Assembly (NCBI GenBank): GCA_014529385.2
Contig: CM043959.1
Location: 93,382,529 to 93,446,528, forward strand
Direction: 5' to 3'
DNA from: Adiantum capillus-veneris
Taxonomy: Eukaryota; Streptophyta; Polypodiopsida; Polypodiales; Pteridaceae
Length of the DNA: 64,000 bases
Each line of letters begins with the position of its first letter. Within the stretch, counting starts at the first letter, position 1. The notes under the pieces are model-generated. The model was not told where the DNA came from. It did not search any database and saw nothing but the letters and a program-made list of their open reading frames with translations. Positions 43,800 through 55,786 of the stretch are shown in pieces. Position numbers and translations under genes: made by a program.

Positions 43800-46700
43800 T
43801 CCTTCCCTCCTTTCTTTAATTTTGGTATAACTCCAAAATTTGTTGAAATTGACCCTGAAGGGCCAGTTGAAGTGGAGGAGCTCAACGATGTTGGAATTGA
43901 GTGCATGGCCCGTGAGAAAGGCGGTGCAGAGTCAAAGATAGAGGTGCTTCCTATGCAGTCAGTGCACTCTATAACAGGTGATACGGATTCCAAGGCGATG
44001 TCCAAGATTTCTAAGGAGGTCTGTGAGTGGTGGTTGAAAGAGATGATGATAAAAGCAGTTTTGCAATGGGCCGTTGAAGAGATGCAAGATCTGCTAGATG
44101 AGAATCTAGCTTTACATGATGGGAGGGTGGGTTAGTTTAGCCGTAATATCCTCTTCAAGAATTTTAGAGGATTCCACAGTAAGTTGAAGCAGCTGATTTG
44201 TGATCTTTGTGAGACCTTTGAGCTGGATCTTCCATTGTCTCATATAGATCTTAATCCTTTGCATTTCTTCTTGGAGTTCCACAAGATTATTAAGTTTTAG
44301 AGCATCATTAATTAGTGTTTGCTAGTTTTTTCACTCCACAGTGGCTTGCTTATACCAGTCTCAAAGATCATCACTGATGTTATAGTATGTGAGCGGATCC
44401 ATTGGTTCTAGATGTTGCGGATATAACGGTGGAAAAAACCTCGGCAGCTTGCAATGTATACAGGAGAACTGGGGAATCAAGTATAAACTCTAGAAATTTG
44501 AGAATAGCCTGGTTCTCCTGTTGCATCATCTTTTTGACCAGCTAAAAACGTTTTTGGAGATCAATTGCTTGTTCCACTACTATCATATCAGTCTGAGGTC
44601 CTTTACTACTGGAAGCCTGATCTTTAATCATAGCTTGCACCCTTTGATCCAGAACTCCCCTGGCAATTTTCATTTGCAGTAAGACTTCTTTTAATTGACT
44701 TCTGACGTCTTTCATACACTTATATGTCGGCTTGTTCCCAAGCAGAAGCTCTAATTCAATGGCTAGGGAATGACAGTCTACAGTAGACTGCCGCTGCCAG
44801 TGTGGATTAACCAGCTTATCCTCAGAGGTTAGTACCCATTCAGGTACTCTCTCTAGCAGCTGAATTCTGCTAGGATGCTCAGGTGGTTGAAACAATTCCT
44901 GATCATGAAAAGCGGCTGATTTCCAATGTTGGATCATTTCTCTAGCATCGACATATAGTCGCTGAAATTGTTCCTGATTAGAAAGAAGAACATCATTCTC
45001 TAGGTACCTCCTGGTTATAGGAGCTTGTTGATGTCTTAACCTCTTATTCAGTGTGATGAGATGTAATGAGTGATGCTCATCATCTTTCAAAATCTCAGTC
45101 ACAGCTTTACCTTTCCCTTTCACATCTAACTGTGATGTGCCTGGTGTACTGGTGAATCTTCAGGGTGGCCTGTTCGTTGATTCAGTGTGTTGAAATAAAC
45201 TCTCTTTATTCTCAATATTGTTTCAAATCTATCAGTAGCTCTCTCAGCTTTTTCTTTTTTTTTCATTCAACTGCTTAATGTCATACTCCAACTTTGACAA
45301 CTTACTTTCCAATGTCTGGATTGTCCTAGCTGACTGATTTTCAAGAACACTATGCTGCAAGCATTGTGCTCTTATATCCTATTGAAACTTCTCAACTTGT
45401 TGCTCACTGCTCCTCAGTTATTCTTTCAGCTTGGTTATTTCATCAATAGACACTGATGCATCCATCATTTGTCCTAAAGCATGAACAATTGTGTTCTAGG
45501 ATGACTGGATAAGTACTAAGCAGCCATCCATAACTGTTGCTGGGCAAGAGGCAACTGGCTCATAGACTGTAACATGAGCCATATATGGGGGTGTGGTAAA
45601 ATCATGTTTATGCAAAACTAATCGTCCCGTTAGAGGGTCATTCTGCATTTGTTGTAATCTATCCTTTTTTGTGAGGGATAAAGCTAATTGGAGTAGCAAG
45701 TGATGGACCCTTTCTCTTATCAGTTTGAACCATCAATTGTTCAACACTCCTCCTGTCTAGCCGATCTTTTTCTGCACTCGGGTTTGCTGAAATTTTCCCT
45801 ACTTGCTGGCTGGTTCCAATAGTAATCTATAATGGAGGTTGATTTAACAGAGTAAATGGAGTTTGGTCTACTGGAGACTTTTCAGTAGACACCATTTTGA
45901 CCTGACTTTTGAGCTGCTTCAAGAAAGTGCTGCTCTTGGCCAATGTAGTTTTCTGCCTCTTGGAACTACCAGCTTCCTCTTGCGTGGCCTTTCTTTTTTG
46001 GCCAGGGAGAGCTAACCATGTACCCGAGGTTTCTTCATATGATGATAAGTCAACATTGTTGGATTCTGGAATGGGTTTTTGGCTCCACACCATCCGTACC
46101 TGGTCATGAGCATCAGGAGAAGTTTCCCAGTAAAGACACTGCCAGACATACCAGGCTTTAAAAATAGTATAGGACTTCAACCTAGCAGTTTGTTGAAGCA
46201 CATTATGTGACATAATCTGGCATGAGTTTATTGAAGTTGTGGCATCTAATTTCTTTGCCAGTAGCATAGCAAATAGATTTTTTGAAACATATGTTGGGTT
46301 ATTTTTTAGACTCACAGCCTCAACCACAAATCAATAAGCAATAGGGACATCCAGACCGGCCACTCGAACCCCTTGCGCACTGGCTTTATGTTTTTACTTG
46401 GCCGCATCATCTTCTTTCAGAGCTGCACTTATCTGTTCTGCAGTTGCCACAATCAACTTTGGTTCATATAGCATTTTGAAAGAAACAGCAATGTTGTCTA
46501 GGGTTACTGACACTTTCCCACCATATACTATAGCACTGCCATCATCAACATTGAACGAATCAAGAACTTGCTTGATAACAGCTGTGTGAAACCCAATTCT
46601 TGTGGCTTGCACCACCACATGAAAATCCCACAATCGCAGCAATGCCTTTGCTTGCTCGATAAACACATAGTGTTGTATCTTACTGTGAGGAATTTGTGGA

Positions 46701-47013
46701 GAGAAGCTTTTGCAGCAGCAATAACTGCTTGGGTTTCCTCTATGGTGTCCTGCATCTTCTCTGACATTTTCTTTCTACTCATACACTGTGAAGACGATGA
46801 ATCAATAGAAGAAGAAGACTTACTTGAATATTCAAACCCGTATCTAGGTGTGGCTAGTAAGGATAGACAACAATGAACAGTTGCTTCGGATGAAGAGGTT
46901 TGTGGTTGTAATGAAGAAGCTTCGGAGCTCGGCAATGGCGAATGTGCAACAGTAGGCAAACGTCGTGCAGGAGACTTACGAGAAAAATGCCTACTTGCCT
47001 TACTGTTATACAC
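43800..47013 (-). pseudogene. Unknown ORF region downstream of integrase in the Ty3 element
   Basis: Minus-strand frames at 46528-47013, 46394-46666, 45827-46327, 45496-45699 and 44542-45123 have protein-like composition and lie between integrase and the 3' LTR, where some plant Ty3 elements carry an additional ORF. The last frame (MKGKGKAVTEIL...) is rich in Gln, Glu and Leu and looks helical. The piece at 46394-46666 reads DFHVVVQATRIGFHTAVIKQ and VSVTLDNIAVSFKM. No membrane segment or known domain is recognised. It is broken into several pieces. Confidence 0.5.
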
Positions 47014-47478
47014 ATTCGCATCATAAAATCTCCACTACTTACTGTTTCTAAAGTTCTGTGCACCGCTAATGATGTGGCATACATGCATTGGCTAATACTC
47101 CCCATGTTCCTTGAAATGAATATCATTGACAGTCCAACTGGCCCTTTTCTCCATAAAAATTGATACTGGTTCCGACACTTTACTATTCTACGACTGAGAC
47201 AGTTTTGTCGTACTGAGACTTCTCCGACCGTTTGACTGGCTTTGGTACTCGCTGTACATGAAAAAGACTTAAAATAATTGATTCTGAACTTTCCTGATTA
47301 TCAGTTCCCAAAATACCAGTATCATTATTCCTAGAATTCTCTTTGTCTTCTGAATAATATAGCTTGATTTTGGCCCCATTATACACCCTTGGAAGCAGTA
47401 ATCCAGATTAATCCTTCAGCCTTACTGTGAAGTTGGAAAACACCCAATTGACCTAATATGGACCAACCGAAGCTATTT

Positions 47479-48544
47479 TTAGGTTTGGCTTCTTAGGACC
47501 CAGTTTAGATCGATAGAGAGGAACCAATTCCGTTTCCGAAATTCTCTAACTTTGATTATTCTATCATGCCAGTGTTTTCGTCTTTGCTGAACAATTTCCT
47601 GTTCTAGCATAGCCCTTTGTCTCAACTCGTCTAGCTGTGTTAACTTCTCCAGTCTCTGTTTAATTTTGTGATTAAAATTCAATCCATACTCTACTGCCAT
47701 TCTGAGACTAGGAATGACAAATTCCATAGGCATGACAGCTTCAGTGCCGTACACCATTCTAAATGGTGTCAATCCAGTAGTGACCTTGTAAGCTATCCTA
47801 TATGCCCAGAGAGCAGTCTGAAGTTTCGGATCCCACTGGTGTGGTTCTTTATGCACAATTTTAGTGAGAATGGCCTTGACTGTTTTGTTACTGCTCTCTG
47901 CTTGCCCATTGCATCTGGGATGATATGGTGTTGATTTTTGATGCTTTACTGAGAGCATTTCCATTTGAATGTCCAAAGTATCATTTATAAAGTGTGTTCC
48001 CTTATCAGACACAATCTCCATAGCACATCCATAACGGGAAATAACATTCTCAAATAAAAATACAGCAGTGGACTTTGTTGTATTGTCGGGAAGAGCCTTG
48101 GTTGCAACCCATTTGGTGACATAACAAGTAGCCATCAATATATACCTGTTCTTCCTTGGGGTAACTTTCTTGAATGGACCCATGAAATCTAGACCCCATT
48201 TCATAAACACACCCAGTGGCTGGATTGGAGTGAGAGGAGGGAGTCATATTTACTGTTGTGGGTCTACCCATTCTCTAGCATATGTCACAAGTTTTACAAA
48301 AGCTTCTAGCATCCGATATTAAAGTTTGCCACCACAAGACAGCCTGCAAAATCTTATTGTAAGTAATATCAGTGGAAAAATGTCCTCCAAAATTTGCATT
48401 ATGTGCCTCTGAAATAACTTGCATTCTCCCTTCCATAGGCACACATCTTCGAAGAACCACATCTACTCCCAATCGGTAAAGCGACCCGCCAATGATGGTG
48501 AACTTCAGACTCTTGATAATCAGAGACTTCTTCTGGTTCTGCAT
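47479..48544 (-). pseudogene. Integrase of the interrupted Ty3 element
   Basis: The zinc-binding part (48275-48544) has HNANFGGHF and FCKTCDIC. The core (47479-48210) has WGLDFMGPFKK (first Asp), IVSDKGTHFIND (second Asp) and HPRCNGQAESSNKTV (Glu), then WAYRIAYKVTTGLTPF. Clear Ty3-type integrase; broken. Confidence 0.8.
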
Positions 48545-49305
48545 CCAGTTGTTTGGAAATCCTCCCTTAGACAGGAGCGATATACATCATGCAACTCTGG
48601 ATCAATTGTTTCTCCGGTTGTTATTTGAAACAGGTTTGCATCCATTGGCTCATCTCTCAAAGATGCCTCAGAGTAGCCATCCGTACTCCTGGATAGGAAG
48701 TCAGCACCACAATGGGTTTTACCGGGCTTATGAAAAATGTGAGATTCAAAATCCATCAGGAACATTATCCATCTTATCAATCTTCCTTGAATAATGAATT
48801 TGTTAATCAAGAATAATAATGCCTGATGTCCACATAAAAATTAAATAGCTTGCCCAACAAATAGTGTCAAAATTTAGTAGCACTGAAAACCATTCCTAAG
48901 GCTTCTCTTTTAGTAGTGGTATATCCTTGTTCAACCTGATTGAATCTCCTACTGGCGAAATACACTGGATATATAATCAGTCCTCCCATCTCGCTGAGCC
49001 AATATTGCTCCCATCGCCAGTACTGAAGCATCTACATGTACATGAAAAATGACATCCCAATTTGGATGTTGAAGTACTGGCTTACTGATAGTGGTATTCT
49101 TCAATTTCTGAAAGCTCTCCTTACATTCAGCAGTCCAAATGAACTTAGTGGCCTTCTTTGTGAGCTTATACAAAGGAAATGCTTGAGAAGCAAACATATG
49201 CACAAATCTTCTATAAAAATTGATGTATCCCAAGAAAGAACTTAGCTCTGATGCATTGCGAGGCGCCTTGGCCTGCTGGACACACTGAATCTTGTCGTTG
49301 GCCAT
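48520..49305 (-). pseudogene. RT thumb and RNase H of the interrupted Ty3 element
   Basis: The frame 48949-49305 reads SFLGYINFYRRFV and FIWTAECKESFQKLK, the RT thumb-RNase H boundary. The frame 48520-48810 reads FLMDFESHIFHKPGKTHCGADFLSR, the end of RNase H. The RT fingers and palm are on the other side of the Copia insertion. Confidence 0.75.
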
Positions 49306-49313
49306 TTCTATAC

Positions 49314-49318
49314 CATTC
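49314..49318. repeat. Target-site duplication CATTC, left
   Basis: Identical to 54981-54985, flanking the Copia element. Confidence 0.95.
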
Positions 49319-49402
49319 TGTTAGGAAATAAGACGTAGCTAAATAGATAATTGAGTAGATTACTTAATGGAGAGAGACAGATTTATATACACGAGATTAT
49401 AG

Positions 49403-49439
<37 letters not shown>

Positions 49440-50129
49440 CACGATATACATGGTTCACCCAATGTGGGCTACGTCCACGGGAAAGCAGCCACTCAATGGC
49501 TTTAGTACTTCAAAACAAGAAGTAGTTTACAAAGGGATTATACCCTTAATGGAGCTCCCGCCTTGCTTCGCTCTCACCACCTCACACTCACCTTGTTGCA
49601 TCAACTTCACACACTATCAAATGTGTGTAGAAATGGCCTCCTTTTATAGGCCAAAAGGGCTGCCCTCTCTTATGAGAGACAGCCATGTGTAGCCGCCCTT
49701 GTGCGAATAAGTCCAAATCGGACCCTCCAATCCGCCCATGTGTGTCCGCCCTTGAGAAGACAAGTCCGCTTTTGAATTCGGCCACCGGCCATTGACTTCC
49801 GACCACCGGCCACCGGCTTCCGACCACCGGCCATTGACTTCCGACTACCGGCCACCGACCAACCGACCGGTTGTTTTCCGACCACTTTCCGGCCGCCGTC
49901 CGGCCATAATATTCCGGCGAAAAGGAATATTCCGGCGAATAAAAAAATTCTCAGGGGCCTCCGCCCCCGAGGCCTTTAAAGTTGCCCCTGATTCTTGTCC
50001 ATGAAAATTTTGGTTTCCGGTGAGTGATTTTCCTTCACGCACGATGGCTTCTCCTCATAATGGGGGCCTTACAAATGTGCGCTTTTACCACAGAAAATTA
50101 CAAGGGTAAATCAGGCTCCATACTTAACA
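49319..50129 (-). repeat. Left (3') LTR of the Copia element
   Basis: Contains a GA microsatellite (about 49410-49434) and an array of CCGGCCA/CCGAC-type short repeats (about 49783-49870) whose copy number differs from that of the right LTR. Confidence 0.93.
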
Positions 50130-50189
50130 ATCTCCCACTTAGAGACTGATCTCCAAACCAAACCTGTGACTGCTTTTCATTCTGGCTTC

Positions 50190-53100
50190 TTATCCTTGAA
50201 TGCCGATTGAAGATGAGCAAAAGCTCAACTTCTCCTTGTTGACCACCTTTGTAAACATGTCTGCAGGATTTTCACTTGTATGCACCTTTCCTAGCTTTAG
50301 CTGTCCCTCTTCCAAAAGAGTGCGTATGACGTGATATCTCACCTCAATGTGCTTTGTCCTTGAATGAAAGGCTGAGTTCTTCGCAAGATGGATAGCGCTT
50401 TGGCTATCACTGTACAAGACACAATTGTCTTGTTTGAATCCAAGCTCTTCTAAGAATCTGTGAAGCCACAGAATTTCTTTGCTTGCCTCAGTCATTGCTA
50501 CATACTCTGCTTCCGTGGTAGAAAGTGAAACCACTTTCTGCAGCTTTGAAGCCCAGCTTACTGCTGTGCCTCCAACCGTGAACACATAGCCAGTAGTGCT
50601 CCTTCGAGTATCTTTGTCACCAGCCATATCTGCATCAGCATACCTTTCTAGAAAAATATCAGTTCCTCCAAAATACAAAGCATTTGTTGTTGTCCCTTTT
50701 AGATACCTAAGTATCCACTTCACAGCTTGCCAATGCTCTTTACCTGGGTTGTCCATGAACCTACTCACAACTCCCACTGCATGTGCAATGTCTGGCCTTG
50801 TCCAGACCATAGCATACATTAGAGAACCTACCGCTGCAGCATATGGAACTTTAGACATATAGGCTATCTCCTCTTGTGTCTTTGGACACATATCCTTCGT
50901 TAGTTTAAAATGACCAGCCAAAGGTGTAGAAACTGGTTTTGCATTTTGCATTGCAAACCTTTCTAGTACCTTCTTGATGTAATCTTCTTGAGATAGATTT
51001 ATTGTCTTCTTCGTCCTGTCCCTTGATATTTTCATACCAAGTATCCTCTTTGCAGCACCTAAATCTTTCATTGAAAAAGATTTGGACAGCTCCTCTTTTA
51101 GGTCTTTGATGTCCTGCATGTTAGCACTTGCAATCAACATGTCATCAACATACAACATTAGGATGATGAATTTCCCATCTCCCAAATTCTTCGTGTAGAC
51201 GTAGTGATCCGAGTTGCATCTTGTGAATCCATGATCCAACATCCATCGATCAAACTTCAAGTACCATTGTCTTGATGCTTGCTTTAAACCATACAAGCTC
51301 TTCTTTAATCTGCAAACCATTTTCTCCTTACCTTTTACTTCATACCCCTTTGGTTGAAGCATGTAGATTTCCTCCTCTAAGTCACCGTGAGGGAATGCCG
51401 TATTTACATCCATTTGCTCGAGATTTAGATCATGAGCAGCAACAAGGCTTAAGACAAGCCTAATTGAGTTCATTTTTACAACAGGAGAAAATATTTCATT
51501 GAAGTCAATACCTTTCTTTTGAGAAAAACCTTTTACCACATGCCTAGACTTGTACCTTTTCTTCCCACCTTCTTCTTCCTTTAGCTTGTACACCCATTTG
51601 TTTTGAAGTGCCCGCTTACCTTTAGGCAACTCAACCAACTCCCATGTTTGGTTGCGATGTAGTGAGTCCATCTCCACTTGCATGCTCTTCGTCCATTCTT
51701 CTTTGGATTCATGTTGCATAGCTTCTTCATATGATTCCGGCTCTCCAGAATCTGAGATCAAGAGATGGTTGAAGGAAGGAACAAACCTTTTTGGAGGTCT
51801 ACTTGCTCTTGTAGATCTTCGGGGAATAGGTTGAGGCTCCTCATTTGGTTGACGTTGTTGCACATTGTCACCGTTTGCAGTCCTTGAGTCTTCACCGTCC
51901 TCAAGCTCCATGTACTCATCACCTGTTTCTTTTGTTTGTTTTCTTTCCAAGTAATCTTTGTACATATTTTGTTCGTTAAAAATTACATCCCTACTCCTTA
52001 AGATTTTACCATCTTCAGGATTCCATAGGCGATACCCAAAGTCTCCTTCTCCATAGCCAATGAAGAAACACTTTTTGGACTTTGCATCTAACTTTGATCT
52101 TAGGCTTCTATCTATGTGCATGAAAGCCTCACACCCAAACACTTTGAGAAATGCATAATTCACCGGTTTACCTGTCCATGCCTCTTCTGGAACTCCCCCA
52201 TCCAATGCCGTTGAGGGTGACCGATTGATTAAGTACACAGGCGTACTTACAGCTTTCGCCCAAAGTTCAAGCGGTAGGCCTGCATGTAGCCGCATGCTTC
52301 GTGCTCGTTTCATGATTGTCCTGTTCATCCTTTCCGAAATCCCATTTTGTTGAGGTGTCCTTGGGGTTGTCCTTTGCCTCCGAATTCCATTGCTAGCACA
52401 AAAGCTTTCAAAAGCTTGGCTGCAATATTCACCTCCATTGTCGGATCTGAGGCATTTAACCTTGGTACCTGTTTCATTCTCCACAAAGGCTTTCCACCTT
52501 TGAAATATGGAAAATACATCGGATTTATTCTTCATGACATAAACCCATGTTTTTCTAGTCGCATTGTCTATGAATGCTACATAGTACAATGAGCCACCAA
52601 GTGATGGTGTACTTGCAGGACCCCAAACATCAGAATGAACCAACTCAAGTTTTTTATTTTTTCTTTCATTTCCTGATTTTTGAAATTTTACCCTCTTTTG
52701 TTTACCATAAACACAATCTTCACAGAACTCTAAGTCCACTTCTTTCAAACCTGGTAGAAGCTTCTTTGTTTGAAGGATTTGCATTCCTTTGGCACTCATA
52801 TGCCCAAGTCGGTAGTGCCACACCGCACTGTCAACTTCTGTAGTTGCTGCACAAGCTGAAGGTTGCGTGCTAACAGTACACAAGTAAAGTGTACCGACTT
52901 TTTCACCCTTGGCAACCACCAAAGATCCCTTTGAGATCTTCCACCGTTTGTTTCCGAATGCAATGTTGTGACCTTCATCGTCCAATTGTCTTGTAGAGAT
53001 CAAATTTTTGCGAAGAGAAGGAACATGCCTAACATCTTTAAGCTTCCATTCATTTCCGTTAGCAGTTTTGACAGAAACTGTACCTTTGCCGACAATCTCA

Positions 53101-53270
53101 CAAGCTTCATCATCTCCCAAGTATACATACCCAAAATTACCTTTGGTGTAGTCTTGGAAATGTTGCTTGTGTGGTGTCGCATGGAATGAAGCCCCGGAAT
53201 CTACTATCCAGGAATTAGACACATTGTCTAATGAGAGAATTAGAGCATCTTGCTCTACTTTACCTGCCAC
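50190..53270 (-). CDS. Copia pol: protease, integrase, RT, RNase H
   Basis: 1026 codons in Copia order. Protease WIVDSGASFHATP (about residue 20). Integrase zinc region WHYRLGHMSAKGM...CEDCVYGKQ, then core with VHSDVWGPA (first Asp), LRSDNGGEY (second Asp) and QQNGISERMNRT (Glu). RT with QMDVNTAFPHGDLEEEIYM and the catalytic YVDDMLIA (about 730). RNase H with GDKDTRRSTTGYVF, TTEAEYVAM and KHIEVRYHVIR. Motif wording is closest to TNT1-type elements. It would carry out reverse transcription and insertion. Confidence 0.93.
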   Translation of the reverse strand: MAGKVEQDALILSLDNVSNSWIVDSGASFHATPHKQHFQDYTKGNFGYVYLGDDEACEIVGKGTVSVKTANGNEWKLKDVRHVPSLRKNLISTRQLDDEGHNIAFGNKRWKISKGSLVVAKGEKVGTLYLCTVSTQPSACAATTEVDSAVWHYRLGHMSAKGMQILQTKKLLPGLKEVDLEFCEDCVYGKQKRVKFQKSGNERKNKKLELVHSDVWGPASTPSLGGSLYYVAFIDNATRKTWVYVMKNKSDVFSIFQRWKAFVENETGTKVKCLRSDNGGEYCSQAFESFCASNGIRRQRTTPRTPQQNGISERMNRTIMKRARSMRLHAGLPLELWAKAVSTPVYLINRSPSTALDGGVPEEAWTGKPVNYAFLKVFGCEAFMHIDRSLRSKLDAKSKKCFFIGYGEGDFGYRLWNPEDGKILRSRDVIFNEQNMYKDYLERKQTKETGDEYMELEDGEDSRTANGDNVQQRQPNEEPQPIPRRSTRASRPPKRFVPSFNHLLISDSGEPESYEEAMQHESKEEWTKSMQVEMDSLHRNQTWELVELPKGKRALQNKWVYKLKEEEGGKKRYKSRHVVKGFSQKKGIDFNEIFSPVVKMNSIRLVLSLVAAHDLNLEQMDVNTAFPHGDLEEEIYMLQPKGYEVKGKEKMVCRLKKSLYGLKQASRQWYLKFDRWMLDHGFTRCNSDHYVYTKNLGDGKFIILMLYVDDMLIASANMQDIKDLKEELSKSFSMKDLGAAKRILGMKISRDRTKKTINLSQEDYIKKVLERFAMQNAKPVSTPLAGHFKLTKDMCPKTQEEIAYMSKVPYAAAVGSLMYAMVWTRPDIAHAVGVVSRFMDNPGKEHWQAVKWILRYLKGTTTNALYFGGTDIFLERYADADMAGDKDTRRSTTGYVFTVGGTAVSWASKLQKVVSLSTTEAEYVAMTEASKEILWLHRFLEELGFKQDNCVLYSDSQSAIHLAKNSAFHSRTKHIEVRYHVIRTLLEEGQLKLGKVHTSENPADMFTKVVNKEKLSFCSSSIGIQG

Positions 53271-53327
53271 ATTGGCCTCCGATGTTGGCTTGTTGTCTTG
53301 AGACTCTGTCTCCTTCTTCTTCTTGGA

Positions 53328-54080
53328 CTAGCAATCCTTCTTGACGTGGCCCTTCTTGCCGCAGCTCCAACATTCAAGAACTGACTTTGTGCGTGACTTG
53401 CTCCGCCTTGAGCGATCACGACCCTTTTGGTTTTTGAACCTCTCCTTAGGCCTTCCTCTTGTTTCCACTGATAGTGCAGCACTTGATGATTCTCCTGTAC
53501 TTCTCCTTCGCATTTCCTCGCTTAGAAGAACACCCACAACATCATCAAACTTAAGAGTATTTGTGCCAGAGATAGAATTACTTACAGCCATCACAAGGCT
53601 GTCCCAACTATCCGGTAGAGATGATAGTATAAGGAGAGCTCGCACTTCGTCATCGAAATTGATTTTCACTGATCGAAGTTGACTTATGTTTGTGTTAAAG
53701 TCATTTAGGTGTTCTGCAACTGAACCATTCTCTGCCATCTTTAGATTGAACAAGCGCTTCATAAGAAATACCTTATTGGATGCCGATGGTTTCTCGTAGA
53801 AGTCGTCAAGTGACTTCATCAAGTCCTCCGTGGTCTTCATCTCCGAAACATTGAAGGCCACCGTTGACGCCAAGCTTAACTGGATTGTTCCCAGTGCCTT
53901 TCGATCAAGGACAATCCATGCTTCATCTGCCATTGTTGCGGGCTTCTTCGCAAGACCGCCTAGTGGCAAATAGAGGTCTTTCTGGTAGAGATAGTCTTCA
54001 ATATGCATCTTCCAATGTTGGTAGTTTTTGCCGTTGAACTTCTCAATCTTGAGCTTCCCCTCCTTCGCCATAACTCCCAC
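53328..54080 (-). CDS. Copia gag
   Basis: About 250 codons, starting MGVMAKEGKLKIEKFNGKN. The Copia gag domain shows WKMHIEDYLYQKDLYLPL, SLASTVAFNV and LMKRLFNLKMAENGSVAEHL, followed by a basic linker and a CCHC zinc knuckle, CWSCGKKGHVKKDC, at the end. It forms the particle and binds the RNA. It lies just upstream of pol on the same strand. Confidence 0.92.
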   Translation of the reverse strand: MGVMAKEGKLKIEKFNGKNYQHWKMHIEDYLYQKDLYLPLGGLAKKPATMADEAWIVLDRKALGTIQLSLASTVAFNVSEMKTTEDLMKSLDDFYEKPSASNKVFLMKRLFNLKMAENGSVAEHLNDFNTNISQLRSVKINFDDEVRALLILSSLPDSWDSLVMAVSNSISGTNTLKFDDVVGVLLSEEMRRRSTGESSSAALSVETRGRPKERFKNQKGRDRSRRSKSRTKSVLECWSCGKKGHVKKDC

Positions 54081-54144
54081 TCAATTCAAGGAATCCTTTC
54101 CTTGAGATAATTTAGCTACGAGCAAACCTTGCTCTGATACCAGT

Positions 54145-54980
54145 TGTTAGGAAATAAGACGTAGCTAAATAGATAATTGAGTAGATTACTTAATGGAGAG
54201 AGACAGATTTATATACACGAGATTATAGAGTAGAGAGAGAGAGAGAGAGAGTACACACGATATACGTGGTTCACCCAATGTGGGCTACGTCCACGGGAAA
54301 GCAGCCACTCAATGGCTTTAGTACTTCAAAACAAGAAGTAGTTTACAAAGGGATTATACCCTTAATGGAGCTCCCGCCTTGCTTCGCTCTCACCACCTCA
54401 CACTCACCTTGTTGCATCAACTTCACACACTATCAAATGTGTGTAGAAATGGCCTCCTTTTATAGGCCAAAAGGGCTGCCCTCTCTTATGAGAGACAGCC
54501 ATGTGTAGCCGCCCTTGTGCGAATAAGTCCAAATCGGACCCTCCAATCCGCCCATGTGTGTCCGCCCTTGAGAAGACAAGTCCGCTTTTGAATTTGGCCA
54601 CCGGCCATTGAATTCGGCCACCGGCCACCGGCCATTGACTTCCGACCACCGGCCACCGGCCATTGACTTCCGACCACCGGCCATCGGCCATTGACTACCG
54701 GCCACCGACCAACCGACCGGTTGTTTTCCAACCACTTTCCGGCCGCCGTCCGGCCATAATATTCCGACGAAAAGGAATATTCCGGCGAATAAAAAAAAGT
54801 TTCAGGGGCCTCCGCCCCCGAGGCCTTTAAAGTTGCCCTTGATTCTTGTCCATGAAAATTTTGGTTTCCGGTGAGTGATTTTCCTTCACGCACGATGGCT
54901 TCTCCTCATAATGGGGGCCTTACAAATGTGCGCTTTTACCACAGAAAATTACAAGGGTAAATCAGGCTCCATACTTAACA
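54145..54980 (-). repeat. Right (5') LTR of the Copia element
   Basis: 836 bp, near-identical to the left LTR apart from the short-repeat array (about 54595-54722), which is longer here, and a shorter GA tract. Confidence 0.93.
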
Positions 54981-54985
54981 CATTC
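54981..54985. repeat. Target-site duplication CATTC, right
   Basis: Identical to 49314-49318. Confidence 0.95.
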
Positions 54986-55110
54986 CTGGACACTATATGT
55001 CCATATAGTTTTCCCTTCCAGACCAAGAAAACAGATTTAAATGGATTTAAACAGGTCCGCTTTTCCTGACAATGCTGGAAAATCATTTCCCAAAAAAGTA
55101 AATGCTTATC

Positions 55111-55786
55111 CTAAGCTGAATATACAATGAAGTCATACATGAATATAGCAAGAAACCGATGAAGAAATTCACTGAATATTTCCATCATACATCGTTGGAA
55201 AGTCGTTGGAGCATTGCAAAGACCAAATGGCATAACCAGATACATAAATGCACCCCATTCAGTAATGAAAGTAGTTTTACCCCTGTCCTCAAGAGCAATC
55301 TGTAACTGGTTATAACCACTGTATCCATCCATAAAGCTATACATCTGATAACCTGGCAATTTCATCATGAAGCATGTTCGTAAATGGTAATGGAAATGGA
55401 TCCTTAATGGTCTGAGCATTGAACTTCTGATAATCTACACAGACTCGAAGATTCCCATTCTTCTTGGGTACCACCACAATGGAAAATAACCAATCACTAC
55501 TAGCTACTTCAGTAATGAACCAAGCCTTCAGAAGGTTATCGATCTCTTCCTTGACCTTCTTAGAATAATTAGGATTTATTCTGTATCTTTGCAACCATAC
55601 TGGTCTGGCATCTGGTTTCAAGGGTATTCGATGTTGACATACCTCTGGATCTACTACCTTGAGTTCAGTATGTTCCCATGCGGACACATCTTTATACTGC
55701 TGGAACATGTGTCGGGCTTTCTCTTTCATGATTGGATTCAGATGTTTGTTAACTTTGATCATTCTAGGATTCTCCTCAGAACCCAA
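55111..55786 (-). pseudogene. RT fingers and palm of the interrupted Ty3 element
   Basis: Two overlapping minus-strand frames read VVPKKNGNLRVCVDYQKFNAQ and then YSFMDGYSGYNQLQIALED with FGLCNAPTTFQRCMMEIF, the core Ty3 RT blocks. Broken. Confidence 0.8.

Larger units (their letters stand above)
49319..54980 (-). mobile_element. Copia retrotransposon, TNT1/Tork-like, nearly whole
   Basis: 5.66 kb, with LTRs of 811 bp (49319-50129) and 836 bp (54145-54980), TGTTAGG...CTTAACA, and a perfect CATTC duplication. The initiator-Met primer site (complement of TGGTATCAGAGC at 54131-54142) lies just inside the right LTR. Gag (54080-53328) and pol (53270-50190) are long and open, with about one break between them. 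The LTRs differ mainly in the copy number of a short repeat, so insertion was recent. It sits in the RT of an older Ty3 element. Confidence 0.93.

Noticed and set aside
47668-47934. Plus-strand ORFs opposite the Ty3 integrase and RNase H
   Set aside because: The minus strand carries recognisable integrase and RNase H motifs; these are complementary artefacts.
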